Shown in pieces: positions 25,291-34,733 of a stretch of 64,000 nucleotides of DNA. Source of the DNA: Candidatus Poribacteria bacterium (GTDB taxonomy: Bacteria; Poribacteria; WGA-4E; JAJDTR01); NCBI GenBank assembly GCA_022827055.1, contig JAJDTR010000125.1, forward strand, positions 1-64,000, given 5' to 3'. The stretch's first letter is position 1. Every line of letters starts with the position of its first letter. Under the pieces are notes generated by a model, which saw only the letters and a list, made by a program, of their open reading frames with translations, ran no database searches and was not told the DNA's origin. The translations under genes and the position numbers were made by a program.

Positions 25291-27507
25291 TCACAGATTC
25301 CACCAATACGTCATTTTAGCGACCAGCGTAGAATCGATATGCTTGATAGCCGCGCCTCCGCTGTCGTAATTCTGGTTGAACACCAAATAAAAGTCGCTGC
25401 CGGGATTGTAGATGTAGTTCAACAAGAAATTGGTGGAGATCACGTCCCGGCTGCTATTCCACTGGGCGTACAGTTTTCCGAAAAGAGTTGTCGATACGGA
25501 ATAGACAGCGCGCGTCCCCACCACATGGGTGTTGAACGATCCGGCCGGGAGCGTGACACGATTGAACTGATACCGCGATTCGATGAGCACTTGCGGACTC
25601 GGATTAAAATTCACCCCACTTTCAAAACCGTTTTTATCCCCATTGAAGAACCCTCCAAGATTCAGGCGAAAATGGCCGGAAATCTTTTCCGCACGATCGG
25701 TGAAAATACCGATAGCGACCTTACTGAAATGGTATTCACCCGCCGGGATGACGAATCCCTCATGTACCTCGAAATCCTCGTCGAGACGTTCCATGATTCG
25801 CTGTGCGCCAAATTGCAGCCAGTCGTCACTTTCAAAATTAACCCAATCGGAGAGCGTAAGGATTCGGGTTACCAATTCGCCATCCGGATTAAAGAACAAG
25901 CCAATCTCCGGTCCCGTGATGATGCGGCGAATACCCAGAACCCCGGGCCAAGGGGTGTAACGCATATCGGTGCGGAGGCGGCGCACTCCCTTTCGTTGGA
26001 CAAACCCGACCTCGGGATTGAAGTTTTCGCCGATGTCCATGTATGCCCCCTCCAGCATAAAGCGGTCATTCCGCCAACGACTGCCGAAGGTCCAAGCGTC
26101 GGTTTGGTCGGGTTGCTCTTCGTCGAAGGTGCGAGCCCACACGCCATTCACGTCCATGTTGTCGAACGGGCGGTAGGCAAAATCGATTCCGGCGGAGCGA
26201 TTGTATGTTTCGGCGTCTTGCTTGTTCGCGGCGATGAGTCCGACGGTCGAGCCTTTGAAGATGTCCCGTTTCGCTCGCAGCACGGTAAAGTTTGTGCGCG
26301 GTACAACGATGGCATCGTCCGCGTCGGCTACCGAATTTTTATTGTCAAATTCATCCGTCAACACATTCAGGAAACCGACGCCGTACTCTCCGATTTTTCC
26401 CGTGACTTTGCCTCCGGCTATGATGGGTATGGCGCGCCCCTGCTCCAGGCCGATGCGCCGGCTGTAGAACAGCAGGCGGTGGAACCACGCGGTGGAGGAG
26501 ATGCCGAAATCGAAAAAGCCGGATCCTTCCAGAAAAAACGGACGCTTTTCAGGGAAGAACAGGCTGAATCGCGTCAGATTGATCTGCTCTCGGTCCGCCT
26601 CCACCTGCGCGAAGTCGGTGTTAAAGGTGAGATCGCCGGTGAGATTCGGCGTAATGCCGTACTTCACGTCCAATCCAATATCCAGCACTCGCTTGGTTTG
26701 GGAATCATCAACGTCCGATAGGGCAAATCCCGGAAGGACATAAGGCAACAATTCGATATGCCGAGAAGGAGAAATCCCCTTCAGACCGCTCAGGCTGCCG
26801 ATGTTTGCGGTACGGAACTCGCGTACCCCGCCCTCTCGGTAGGCTTTGGACACCGGAGCCCACGTCGCCTCTTCATTGTTCCGACTAATTTTTCGCCCCA
26901 GATTCATCCCCCACTCCATCACGTCGCTCTGTGTGAAACGCAGTTGGCTGAATGGAATGGCAATCTCAGCCGTCCAGTTATCCTCGTTAATCTTGGCGCG
27001 GCACGTCCAAACCGCATCCCAGTTGCTGTTCCATGTATCGCCGCTGCCGGTTATGCTCGTGTCCTGCATAGCCCCCAGTGCGTTCACGCGAAAGAAAAAT
27101 CCGCCGCGCCGATCATTGTAGGTGTCCAGTAGTACGTAAACACTGTCGTTCTCCCACAGACGTGAGTCACGCCGCAATTCGTTGGCAACCAGCTTGGAAA
27201 TATCGTTATCAAAACAGGTAAATCCGAAGTAAAGATTTCGATTGTCGTAAAGGATTCGCACCTCCGTCGGCTGCGAAATCGGTTTCCCTTCATCCGGCTC
27301 AATCTGCACGAACCGGCGGATTGGTTCTACCTTTTTCCAATCGCTTTCACCCAGTTCGCCGTCAATCTTAATGCGTTGGGATGTACGGTGCGCTTCGGCT
27401 CGGAGTTGCGGGACCTCCGGCGTTGCGCCGGCAAGCATGGGAGATAACAGCCACAGAGACAGGGAGAAAAAGAAACGCATTTTCCAAGATTTCAATGGGT
27501 AAGCCAT
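25291..27507 (-). CDS. DUF5916 outer-membrane barrel protein with N-terminal CBM9-like domain
   Basis: A 738-residue exported protein. A signal peptide lies near residues 5-28 (MRFFFSLSLWLLSP...AGA). A carbohydrate-binding family 9-like domain follows (RIKIDGELGESDWKK, then WTAEIAIPFSQLRF). The rest is a beta-barrel of the DUF5916 type, with RFSLFFPEKRPFFLEGSGFFD and a C-terminal aromatic ending (YWWNL) typical of outer membrane barrels. ATG 27507 follows AAGGGACATGTT. It stands alone and probably takes part in uptake or surface binding of polysaccharide. Confidence 0.8.
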   Translation of the reverse strand: MAYPLKSWKMRFFFSLSLWLLSPMLAGATPEVPQLRAEAHRTSQRIKIDGELGESDWKKVEPIRRFVQIEPDEGKPISQPTEVRILYDNRNLYFGFTCFDNDISKLVANELRRDSRLWENDSVYVLLDTYNDRRGGFFFRVNALGAMQDTSITGSGDTWNSNWDAVWTCRAKINEDNWTAEIAIPFSQLRFTQSDVMEWGMNLGRKISRNNEEATWAPVSKAYREGGVREFRTANIGSLSGLKGISPSRHIELLPYVLPGFALSDVDDSQTKRVLDIGLDVKYGITPNLTGDLTFNTDFAQVEADREQINLTRFSLFFPEKRPFFLEGSGFFDFGISSTAWFHRLLFYSRRIGLEQGRAIPIIAGGKVTGKIGEYGVGFLNVLTDEFDNKNSVADADDAIVVPRTNFTVLRAKRDIFKGSTVGLIAANKQDAETYNRSAGIDFAYRPFDNMDVNGVWARTFDEEQPDQTDAWTFGSRWRNDRFMLEGAYMDIGENFNPEVGFVQRKGVRRLRTDMRYTPWPGVLGIRRIITGPEIGLFFNPDGELVTRILTLSDWVNFESDDWLQFGAQRIMERLDEDFEVHEGFVIPAGEYHFSKVAIGIFTDRAEKISGHFRLNLGGFFNGDKNGFESGVNFNPSPQVLIESRYQFNRVTLPAGSFNTHVVGTRAVYSVSTTLFGKLYAQWNSSRDVISTNFLLNYIYNPGSDFYLVFNQNYDSGGAAIKHIDSTLVAKMTYWWNL

Positions 27508-27938
27508 AACATGTCCCTTCGTCAGATTTATTTTATTGGGCAAGAGAGGTTTTAAACCTAATCCATCATGCCTTGAATGTCGATGGGGCGGTTTTTATTC
27601 GGTGATGGTTTTTTCACCGGTTGTTGTTCCACCTAACACAATTTAGGATGCACTTTAATCCGGGAAGCGAGCACAAAAAAAGCCGTGGACGATGACGAGT
27701 CATGTGCCCACGGCTTGAAAGAATTTTGTCTGTTAAGATGTTTGTAAAATATAGATTATAAATTCATTTCAGCAAAGGCACACTCCTCGCGGTCGATGGA
27801 CGTTTGTCCACCTAAGGTTACAATTATGATGTCCGTTTATAAAATGCATCACGCTTGATTTGCCTTTACTTTTTTGAAACGCAAACCTATGATAACACAA
27901 GGTCGCGAACATGTCAAATAAATCGGAGGGACCTGATC
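27508..27938. other. intergenic region with an orphan terminator
   Basis: No gene of credible length. Contains a minus-strand terminator (27674-27716) with no minus-strand gene feeding it, and an AT-rich stretch at 27720-27770. Confidence 0.5.
27674..27716 (-). terminator. rho-independent terminator without an obvious gene
   Basis: AAGCCGTGG (27680-27688) pairs with CCACGGCTT (27708-27716), with an inner ATGAC/GTCAT stem. On the minus strand it is followed by seven T. The nearest minus-strand gene upstream is over 1 kb away behind a plus-strand gene, so it may end a small RNA transcribed from about 27720-27930. Confidence 0.65.
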
Positions 27939-28616
27939 TTGGCGTCATGGAACGAGTTGTTTGCCGATGAGAAAAATCGGGAGCACATCCCGGAGACTGC
28001 TGTCTACCGGTTTTGCCGCATCGTGGAGGACGCATTTGACGAGAAACCGTTGAAGTTTTGGGACCTCGGCTGCGGCGCCGGTCGGCACGCTGTGGCGCTT
28101 GCCCGGCTCGGATATGATGTCTATGCGACGGACAATGCACCGCGCGCAATTGATTTGACAAAGCGACGGCTAGCAGAGCGTGACCTGTCCGCCGACGTTC
28201 GGTTAGCGGACATGGCCGATTGCCCTTGGTCGCCCGACTATTTCCACGGCGTGGTCAGTTGGAATGTGTTGCACCACAACAAGCTTGCCGCCATTCGTGA
28301 AGCGGTGTCTCAGGTATATCGTTCGCTGGTTCCCGGCGGAATCTTGATGGTCACGCTCAAGTCGGACAAAGCGGATCTCGCCGGACAGGGGGTAGAGGTC
28401 GAGCCTGGCACGTTCATCCACGATATTGGCGACGAAAGCGGGGTGCCACACCACTACTTCAACGAGGCTGGCATTCGAGATCTGTTTGCGGGCTGGGAGT
28501 TCATGGTGCTGGCGGAGCAGGTAATCACTCACTTGGAGCGCCCCGATCGGTTTTGGGAGTATACTCCGTTCCCGTTCACGAATTGGGGAATCGTTGCGAA
28601 AAAACCCGCAGGATAG
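27939..28616 (+). CDS. SAM-dependent methyltransferase (class I)
   Basis: A 225-residue methyltransferase with WDLGCGAGRHAVALA as motif I, YATDNAPRA as the acidic strand end and VSWNVLHHN near motif IV. TTG 27939 is chosen because GGAGGG lies 8 bp upstream and the protein then starts LASWNELFADEKN, as related methyltransferases do. An in-frame ATG at 27855 would add 28 unlikely residues. The substrate cannot be deduced. Confidence 0.8.
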   Translation: MASWNELFADEKNREHIPETAVYRFCRIVEDAFDEKPLKFWDLGCGAGRHAVALARLGYDVYATDNAPRAIDLTKRRLAERDLSADVRLADMADCPWSPDYFHGVVSWNVLHHNKLAAIREAVSQVYRSLVPGGILMVTLKSDKADLAGQGVEVEPGTFIHDIGDESGVPHHYFNEAGIRDLFAGWEFMVLAEQVITHLERPDRFWEYTPFPFTNWGIVAKKPAG

Positions 28617-28722
28617 CAGTGAGCGACATTGACGATAGATTTGGTCAAATTTTTACGGTGGGAGGTAAGAAGGACATCGGAGATTTGACGGTCGCCGATT
28701 CCCCCCTACGAGCATTTTCCAT

Positions 28723-29403
28723 TCAGAGCAATTCTATGACCTCCGCAAGCGTGCCGATTTTGGTACCGTCGTACCCACAGTGTTTATTCCCTCGATCAAC
28801 CAGAACCGCCTTAATTCCTACTTGCTCCGCTCCAACAACGTCGTTTTCAATGGAGTCGCCCACCATCAATACCTCGGAGGCAGGAACGTCAAAATCTCGT
28901 AAAACGTGATCGAATGCTTCTCGATACGGCTTGGAAAAACCGATCTCCTCGCTAATATAGATTTTCTGTATATACCGGGACAATCCGAGCCGTTTACATT
29001 TGGCTCTTTGACCATCCGACGGACCGTTCGTAAGAATAACAGCTTCTATTTACTTCGCGTGTAGAGCCGTCAACAGAGGTATAGAATAATCGAAAAGCTC
29101 TATCCTGGCATTGGTTTCCTGCATGTAGATGTGATTTAGCTCGGTGGTTAGATTACCAAATTTCTCATGGAAACCCTCCAACACATCGGCGAATCGACAA
29201 ATTCTGTATTCGTTTCTGGTGATGGCACCGTCAGCAAATCGGCGGAATAACACGGGTTCTACTTGGTTGAAACGCTTCCAGAATACGTCGGTCCCTATTT
29301 CGTGCACATTCAATACCTCGTTAATTGGGGACTTCGCGTTTTCTCTAGCTTTCCGATAGTCGCAAAGCGTATCATCCAAATCGAAAATTATGTGTCTAAT
29401 CAT
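28723..29403 (-). pseudogene. HAD-family hydrolase interrupted by one in-frame TAA
   Basis: The full frame of 226 residues has all HAD motifs: DLDDT at residues 8-12, VILTNG as motif II, GFSKP with the motif III lysine, and MVGDSIENDVVGA as motif IV. Codon 118 is TAA (29050-29052), in LHAK-stop-IEAVILTNG. The frame is otherwise continuous, so one substitution is enough to restore it. It is either a recent pseudogene, a sequencing error or a recoded stop. Its start lies 8 bp from the divergent comB-like gene. Confidence 0.8.
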
Positions 29404-29411
29404 AACGGACA

Positions 29412-30152
29412 ATGTATTCTCAGCAAGCGAACTACGACATCCGGTGCGAATGGGGCGAACGCGGCGTCCTTGAGTTGTCCCTCACGAGCGACGTGGTCAT
29501 TATCGTTGACGTCCTGTCCTTCTCTACCTGCGTCGATATTGCTACCGCCAGAGGCGCTGCCGTCTACCCCTAACTCTGGAAAGACGAGCGCGCCCGAGAA
29601 TTTGCCACGTCGATTGATGCCGAATTGGCAACACCCCGTGGAATGGGACGATTCTCCCTGTCTCCCGCGTCCCTCCTCGACATTCCCCCGGACACCAAAA
29701 TTGTGCTTCCCTCCCCAAACGGCGCTTCGCTAAGCCTCTCCACGAGCGGCACGATTACACTTGCGGGTTGTCTGCGAAACGCCTCCGCGGTTGCCAAAGC
29801 CGCGCGTCGGTTGGGCAGACGGATATCCGTTATCCCTGCCGGAGAGCGCTGGGAAGACAATAGCCTGCGTCCGATCCTTGAAGACTGGATCGGAGCCGGG
29901 GCTATCATCAACCAGTTGAGCGGATCGTTTTCGCCCGAGGCTCAGGCTGCACGGGACGTATACCGGGCACTAGGTGCCGATCTAGCGCAAAAGATTCGTG
30001 ATTGCGTCTCAGGCGTGGAATTGATTGAACGAGGATATGAGACAGACGTTGCCCTAGCGTCGGAGTTGAATGTGAGTAGCAGCTTTCCGATTCTCAGTGA
30101 TAAAGCCTATGTCAACTTGGTGAGATTAGAAACCCATGCCATAGGAGATTAG
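29412..30152 (+). pseudogene. comB: 2-phosphosulfolactate phosphatase-like (ComB), interrupted by one in-frame TAA
   Basis: From ATG 29412 the frame reads [16 protein letters not shown]. It passes [10 protein letters not shown], then meets TAA at 29571-29573 (codon 54, GAAVYP-stop-LWKDERAREFA), and continues to the natural stop. Later blocks are PSPNGASLS, AGCLRNASAVA, VIPAGERW and ETDVALASELN, all ComB-like. ComB removes phosphate from 2-phosphosulfolactate in coenzyme M-type pathways, but bacterial homologues are common and often of unclear role. A tyrosine codon is the likely original at the stop. Confidence 0.8.
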
Positions 30153-30374
30153 ACCACGCTTATTATGGGGACGCATCCCCGAAATCGCATGGTATGGCAG
30201 TGAAAACCTCGCACTTCCCCGCAGATTGGTACTTAATGTTCTCAAAACCAAAAACTCGACCAATATCATATACGTACCATCTACTAACAATTTATGTGAC
30301 AATTGAAGCATAATAGGTTACAATAGCGGTGTCATTTGTCAAATAACCCGCCCATGAAATAGGAGATTGTCACG

Positions 30375-30788
30375 ATGAATATGGAAATTTGGGTAAGTAC
30401 GGGGATACTCGTAGCAACTGTAGTAATTGGAGTAGTAACACTATGGTTGAAGATGACAACAACGTATTCTACGCGAGAGGAATTGAAAACCGTAATCGCG
30501 AGTTTTAATACTACAATGTATTCTACACGAGAGGAATTGAAAACTGTAATCGCGAGTTTTAATACTGCGATGGCTAGCTTTGAAGCATCGAATAAGGGTT
30601 TTGAGGCTGCCAATAAAGGGCTTGAAGCGGCTATTCCGGGATTTCAAAGAGAAGTAAATGCTATGAGAACGGAAATAACTTCCATAAACTCGACTTTGAT
30701 CTCCATAAATGGCGAGATACAACGGCTTCATCAACAAGATGTCAATTTGTTAGGTCAATTGCGGCAGCAATCAGATGTGGCTACTTGA
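30375..30788 (+). CDS. membrane-anchored coiled-coil protein with an 18-residue tandem duplication
   Basis: A 137-residue product. One N-terminal membrane helix (VSTGILVATVVIGVVTLWL) is followed by a coiled coil. YSTREELKTVIASFNT occurs twice in tandem, an exact 54-bp period with a few substitutions, and then SFEASNKGFEAANKGLEAA continues the heptads. ATG 30375 follows AGGAGATTG. Resembles the split ORF pair at 13438-13694 in layout. A small bitopic protein of unknown role. Confidence 0.65.
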   Translation: MNMEIWVSTGILVATVVIGVVTLWLKMTTTYSTREELKTVIASFNTTMYSTREELKTVIASFNTAMASFEASNKGFEAANKGLEAAIPGFQREVNAMRTEITSINSTLISINGEIQRLHQQDVNLLGQLRQQSDVAT

Positions 30789-30793
30789 TTCAA

Positions 30794-31324
30794 CTATCTA
30801 GTTTTTGGTGCATTCCCGGGTTCAAATCCCGGAGAATCCTGAATCAAATCTTCTACGTTATCGGAACTCGCCCGCATTCCCCTCCGAACCCTGAAATTCA
30901 GTTCCCACAACGCGCATTTGTTGCTATCCCAGTGCAGAATCTCCATGGCGCTATCATAACTCAGCCATCTGTACTCCGTATGTTCATAAGATAGCTGCAA
31001 CTGTTCCTCTTCGACCTTGACCCCAAAACAGTATTCGGGAATCACCAAAACATCGTCCCCCCACCTAAAACCGCAAACGTTTGCCACTGGAACCATCGCG
31101 TACGAATCAAGTTTCATGTATTCATTGCTTGGGTCGATGCCGGCTTCTTCGTAGGTCTCGCGTTTCGCCGCGTCCAGCGGAGATTCGCAATTTTCTCCGC
31201 CTCCCGCGATCCCCTGCCAATAACCGCCCGTCGAAGGTTCGCGTTTGAAAAGCGCGTAGAACACCGCGTTGTCCGGCGTGATTCTATAGGGCAACACCAA
31301 CACCTGAAAAGGCGCGCGGCTCAT
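30794..31324 (-). CDS. Nudix hydrolase
   Basis: A 176-residue Nudix enzyme. The Nudix box lies at residues 41-63, where the EESPL-like spacing and RETYEEAG supply the metal-binding glutamates (G-x5-E-x7-RExxEExG). It hydrolyses a nucleoside diphosphate-linked substrate and is closest in feel to dATP pyrophosphohydrolase (NudB-like). The last 15 residues (QDSPGFEPGNAPKTR) are the antisense of a tRNA T-arm-like sequence at 30816-30832, so the natural C-terminus has probably been replaced. Confidence 0.85.
   Translation of the reverse strand: MSRAPFQVLVLPYRITPDNAVFYALFKREPSTGGYWQGIAGGGENCESPLDAAKRETYEEAGIDPSNEYMKLDSYAMVPVANVCGFRWGDDVLVIPEYCFGVKVEEEQLQLSYEHTEYRWLSYDSAMEILHWDSNKCALWELNFRVRRGMRASSDNVEDLIQDSPGFEPGNAPKTR
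30816..30840 (+). tRNA. tRNA 3' end remnant (T-arm only)
   Basis: CCGGG-TTCAAAT-CCCGG at 30816-30832 is a perfect 5-bp T-stem with a standard T-loop, followed by AGAATCC, as an acceptor strand would be. No matching GGATTCT 5' acceptor, D-arm or anticodon arm is found upstream. It is therefore a fragment, possibly an attachment-site remnant, and not a functional tRNA. Confidence 0.45.
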
Positions 31325-31846
31325 ACGTATTTCTCCTACCCTTTCCTTTACCGGTCACGGATAATAATACTGGTTTTGCTGCGACTACTATACACCCTGC
31401 GAAACACCCATCTCTCCTATAATACAACTGCATAGATGCCGAGACAACGTATCACATCTTGAAATTCATGTCAACGATTAGGGTCGGTTCCAAGCGACGT
31501 ATCACAGATGATTGGCAATACTGAGGGTGACGTGAGACGTGGGGCGCCGAGTTCGTTCCACCATGCGCTTAGCCCTCTCCTTGTTCGGCTTCTTTAGCGT
31601 GATGCCCCTGAATCTACTTGTACAGAAACTGGACATTGGCGTTCACTTGTTAGATACGAAAGCACGAAACTCGATCGCGTCTCCGCGGCACATCAAGGGT
31701 GCACTTGATGAAGAGGACACGGTAGCGTGCAGTCCGAGCGGGGCATGGAGCGGGATAACCCCACATGATGGAGTAAAATCTTGGCATGTGATAGACAGTG
31801 GCACACAACTTGCTTCCGCTCCTCTTTCAAGGGAGGTGGTACAACG
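31325..31846. other. intergenic region, no convincing gene
   Basis: Contains an open frame at 31539-31907 that overlaps the next gene's signal peptide region and has no family resemblance. The last 20 bp hold the GGGAGGTGG ribosome site of the next gene. Confidence 0.4.
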
Positions 31847-32893
31847 ATGCGGACTCGACATTTCATGCTATCTGCTTTTATTCTCATGGTCGCAATGGTT
31901 ACACTAACGCGTGAATCGGATGCGGATATCGGGAGGTGGGTTCAGCTTGATAACGGAACGACCATGGGCGGTATAGAGGTGCTTGAAGCGTGGAAGCAGC
32001 GACTCTACGCAGGCGCAAGTAATGGAATCTTCATCTCCACAGACCATGGAAACTCCTGGCAGACGACCTCGTTCAAAAACTCAGCAACTGCGGTTACAAT
32101 CGATGGAAACACTGTGTATGCGGGAACATGGAACCAAGGTATATTTCGATCGGACGATGCCGGCAGCACGTGGAAGCCGCTCCGGGATGGATTTCCCTTT
32201 GACGATCTGGACGGGAAACGTTATTACGGAGAAGTTCGCCGAATCCTAGTGACGTTTGACGAGATTATCTCTGTGGGATACCACTCCGGCACTTATGTAT
32301 CAAACGATCGTGGTGAAACATGGCAAGATTTTGCCACCCACTGGGACTGGGGGGACTCTATATGGTCAATGACGCAGTTCGACGGGTATCTGTGGAGCGC
32401 AATGTCATCATTTTGGATGGCGCGTTCGTCTGACAATGGACGAACTTGGGAGATGCTGCCCACCTTCAAACGCGCCGCCCGTGTCACTGACTGGGCGGTG
32501 CTTTATAATCGGTTGTACGCCGCCGGGCAACAGGGAATTGGACGATGGAACGAGAAAACACGAGGGTGGGAGTATCTGATGGATGGGCTTCCTACCGGCA
32601 ACTCTCAAGATTCGCATGATCCGCCGTACACACACAATTTGGCTATTCTTGACGGGCGCCTCTTTGCCGGACTGGACCAGCATGGCGTTTACGTCTTTGA
32701 CACACCAACGAAAACCTGGTCTTCCGTCGGTCTGGACGGGCTTTCGGTTTATGCATTACTATCGTACAAATCGCTACTGTACGCGGGTACCAGGAACGGT
32801 CTCTATTGTGCCGGAATCTCAAGTGTCCGACCGCATGCGAAGGCGGTCACGACATGGGCACACGTGAAACATGGAACTCTCGAAAAAGATTGA
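31847..32893 (+). CDS. secreted BNR/Ycf48-like beta-propeller with C-terminal W-I-K motif
   Basis: A 348-residue exported protein with a signal peptide (MRTRHFMLSAFILMVAMVTL, then ESDADIG). At least four Asp-box motifs occur (STDHGNSW, SDDAGSTW, SNDRGETW, SSDNGRTW), giving a sialidase-fold propeller. The catalytic Arg triad of sialidases is not apparent, so a binding role is likely. The protein ends KAVTTWAHVKHGTLEKD, the C-terminal motif shared with four other secreted proteins in the window. ATG 31847 follows GGGAGGTGG by 8 bp. Confidence 0.75.
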   Translation: MRTRHFMLSAFILMVAMVTLTRESDADIGRWVQLDNGTTMGGIEVLEAWKQRLYAGASNGIFISTDHGNSWQTTSFKNSATAVTIDGNTVYAGTWNQGIFRSDDAGSTWKPLRDGFPFDDLDGKRYYGEVRRILVTFDEIISVGYHSGTYVSNDRGETWQDFATHWDWGDSIWSMTQFDGYLWSAMSSFWMARSSDNGRTWEMLPTFKRAARVTDWAVLYNRLYAAGQQGIGRWNEKTRGWEYLMDGLPTGNSQDSHDPPYTHNLAILDGRLFAGLDQHGVYVFDTPTKTWSSVGLDGLSVYALLSYKSLLYAGTRNGLYCAGISSVRPHAKAVTTWAHVKHGTLEKD

Positions 32894-33182
32894 GCTTACC
32901 CACTACTGGTTGCCAAGGAACAACTGTAGGATTAATCAAGCGAATGGAGAGTAGGTGCGACAGCCATCTCTTCAGCAGAGCGAATGGACCAAGCGGCGGC
33001 GAAAATAATTCGTGATTTAGAGGTCCCAGAGAGTCCGCAACGGTATTATAGGCGGGGTATCGCCCCCGCTTACAGTTAACCCGACGGTTGGGTAAAACTG
33101 GTGAACCCAACACCTTCAGGTGCGTGTTTCACTCGCGACTTTGTAGAATCGACTTGTCTCTATCTGCTCGGTGAATCGCCCT

Positions 33183-34733
33183 TCACTCGTTGGACTTCAA
33201 TTCAAGGAATTTCACCCGCCGAGAGGAATGCACCAGATTGTACCTGTCCCAATACTTCTCCAAATCCTTGTCTTTGTTGTCGCCGGGATCGTGCCATATC
33301 AGGACGTAATCGGCGTTTGCCTTGTCTTCCTTGGTGGGGTGAGATTTCCAGTTCACCGGAAAGTAGTGAATCCTCGCCTCGTAGTTGCCAAGGTAGACTA
33401 CATCCTTGGCCGCCAATGCGTAGTAGCAGGGGGAGTGGTGGAACGGGTCGACGTATTTCACGTCTCCCAAGGGTTCGGACAAGCCGGAACCGTCGCCGAG
33501 GACGAAGGTGGAGTGTGGCTTAATGAGTTTGGTCGCCGCCACTTGCTCAGAAATCTCGGATTGAAGAGCGCCGTACTCGTAGTAGTATCTGCCGATGTGT
33601 ATTAGGGACAGGATTACCAAGGCTCCGCCGAAAATGTATCGCAGTGACCTGTGAAATGCGGCGAACCATGCCGCCAAGAAGAGGAAAATGAAGATATAAA
33701 TCCTTTGGTTGACCCAACTCCCGCCCGACTGGTTGCTCGGCGACGTGAAAAACAGCACGGTGAACATTATGGCTAACAGCAGGAACACATCCCTCTCGCT
33801 GAACCATTGCCGCTTCCATATCCGATGGACAATCGTTGCAAGCGCCGCGGCGAAGAGCACACCCAATATAGGCCGCGTGACGTAAACATGCCAGTCCGTG
33901 TACGAAACGAGGATGAGCATGTTCCAGAAATAGTTCGACGACCATGCCATCTCCGGCACTGTTTCATCGAACGGCTGGAGTGTACGCAGAAAGTAGATCA
34001 AACCCAGGATGTGCGCCACCAACATGTAGCCAGCGTATACTCCGAGCGGCACGAGTTGTGTCCGTATTGCCCGCCATACAGATAAGCCGGAGAATCCCGT
34101 AGGCTTCAAGCCCCATAGGTTTTTGACCGTCCCCGAGACAAAGTCGAATAGCGCGATTACCGCCATCGCCGCCAGGAGCAACGCATAGGATCCGAAGTGC
34201 GTCACGTAGGTGAGAACCAACAGGACGTTGAGCACGACGATTTGACGAACTTGGATGTCACCTCTGTGTTTCCACCAATAGCCTAGCGTGAACAGGGCGA
34301 GGGAAACGCTGAGCGCGAAGTTGTAAAACCCCATGTGAAGCAGGTTGTGGTGGGAAAAGATGAACCCGATAAGGCTGAAAAGCACATACTTTCGATCTAT
34401 CGCGCCCAGCAGGTAGCACAGCGACAGCGGCAGCAAGGCGATGGTCACGGTGAGGAATAGTTTCTCCGCAATCGTTGGGGGCACGACGTACATCAACGCC
34501 ATCATCGAAGCGTGCGATGTCCAGTTCGGGAAGAGCCGAAGGTTTAGTCTATACGCCTCCCTTATCTCACGATTGCCGGTGTCATGATAGTCCTTCAACA
34601 CCTTAGAATTGTAGACGTGCGACGGACCGTCTTGGGTGGGAAAATACGGGAAAATCCATATCGGAGCCAGGTGAATCACCAACAGTGCGACGAGCAGGTT
34701 TTTCCACGTACAGTAGCGTAGCAGTCGATTCAT
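33183..34733 (-). CDS. polytopic membrane protein, GT-C glycosyltransferase-like
   Basis: A 516-residue protein with about ten to twelve membrane helices. After the first helix comes PTQDGPSHVYNS, with the acidic pair seen in the first external loop of GT-C glycosyltransferases. A soluble C-terminal domain of about 130 residues follows (WHDPGDNKDKDLEKYW near the end). Enzymes of this fold move sugars from polyprenyl-phosphate carriers onto lipid or protein acceptors outside the membrane. No other envelope glycan genes are adjacent, so the role is inferred from fold only. Confidence 0.7.
   Translation of the reverse strand: MNRLLRYCTWKNLLVALLVIHLAPIWIFPYFPTQDGPSHVYNSKVLKDYHDTGNREIREAYRLNLRLFPNWTSHASMMALMYVVPPTIAEKLFLTVTIALLPLSLCYLLGAIDRKYVLFSLIGFIFSHHNLLHMGFYNFALSVSLALFTLGYWWKHRGDIQVRQIVVLNVLLVLTYVTHFGSYALLLAAMAVIALFDFVSGTVKNLWGLKPTGFSGLSVWRAIRTQLVPLGVYAGYMLVAHILGLIYFLRTLQPFDETVPEMAWSSNYFWNMLILVSYTDWHVYVTRPILGVLFAAALATIVHRIWKRQWFSERDVFLLLAIMFTVLFFTSPSNQSGGSWVNQRIYIFIFLFLAAWFAAFHRSLRYIFGGALVILSLIHIGRYYYEYGALQSEISEQVAATKLIKPHSTFVLGDGSGLSEPLGDVKYVDPFHHSPCYYALAAKDVVYLGNYEARIHYFPVNWKSHPTKEDKANADYVLIWHDPGDNKDKDLEKYWDRYNLVHSSRRVKFLELKSNE

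Noticed and set aside
25228-26721. 497-codon plus-strand open frame
   Set aside because: Antisense to the DUF5916 gene; the DUF5916 frame has a signal peptide, recognisable domains and a ribosome site.
30816-30840. functional tRNA gene
   Set aside because: Only the T-arm and a following acceptor-like strand exist; D-arm, anticodon arm and 5' acceptor are missing.
31539-31907. 122-codon plus-strand frame before the BNR gene
   Set aside because: Overlaps the signal peptide of the real gene in another frame; no family resemblance and no good ribosome site.
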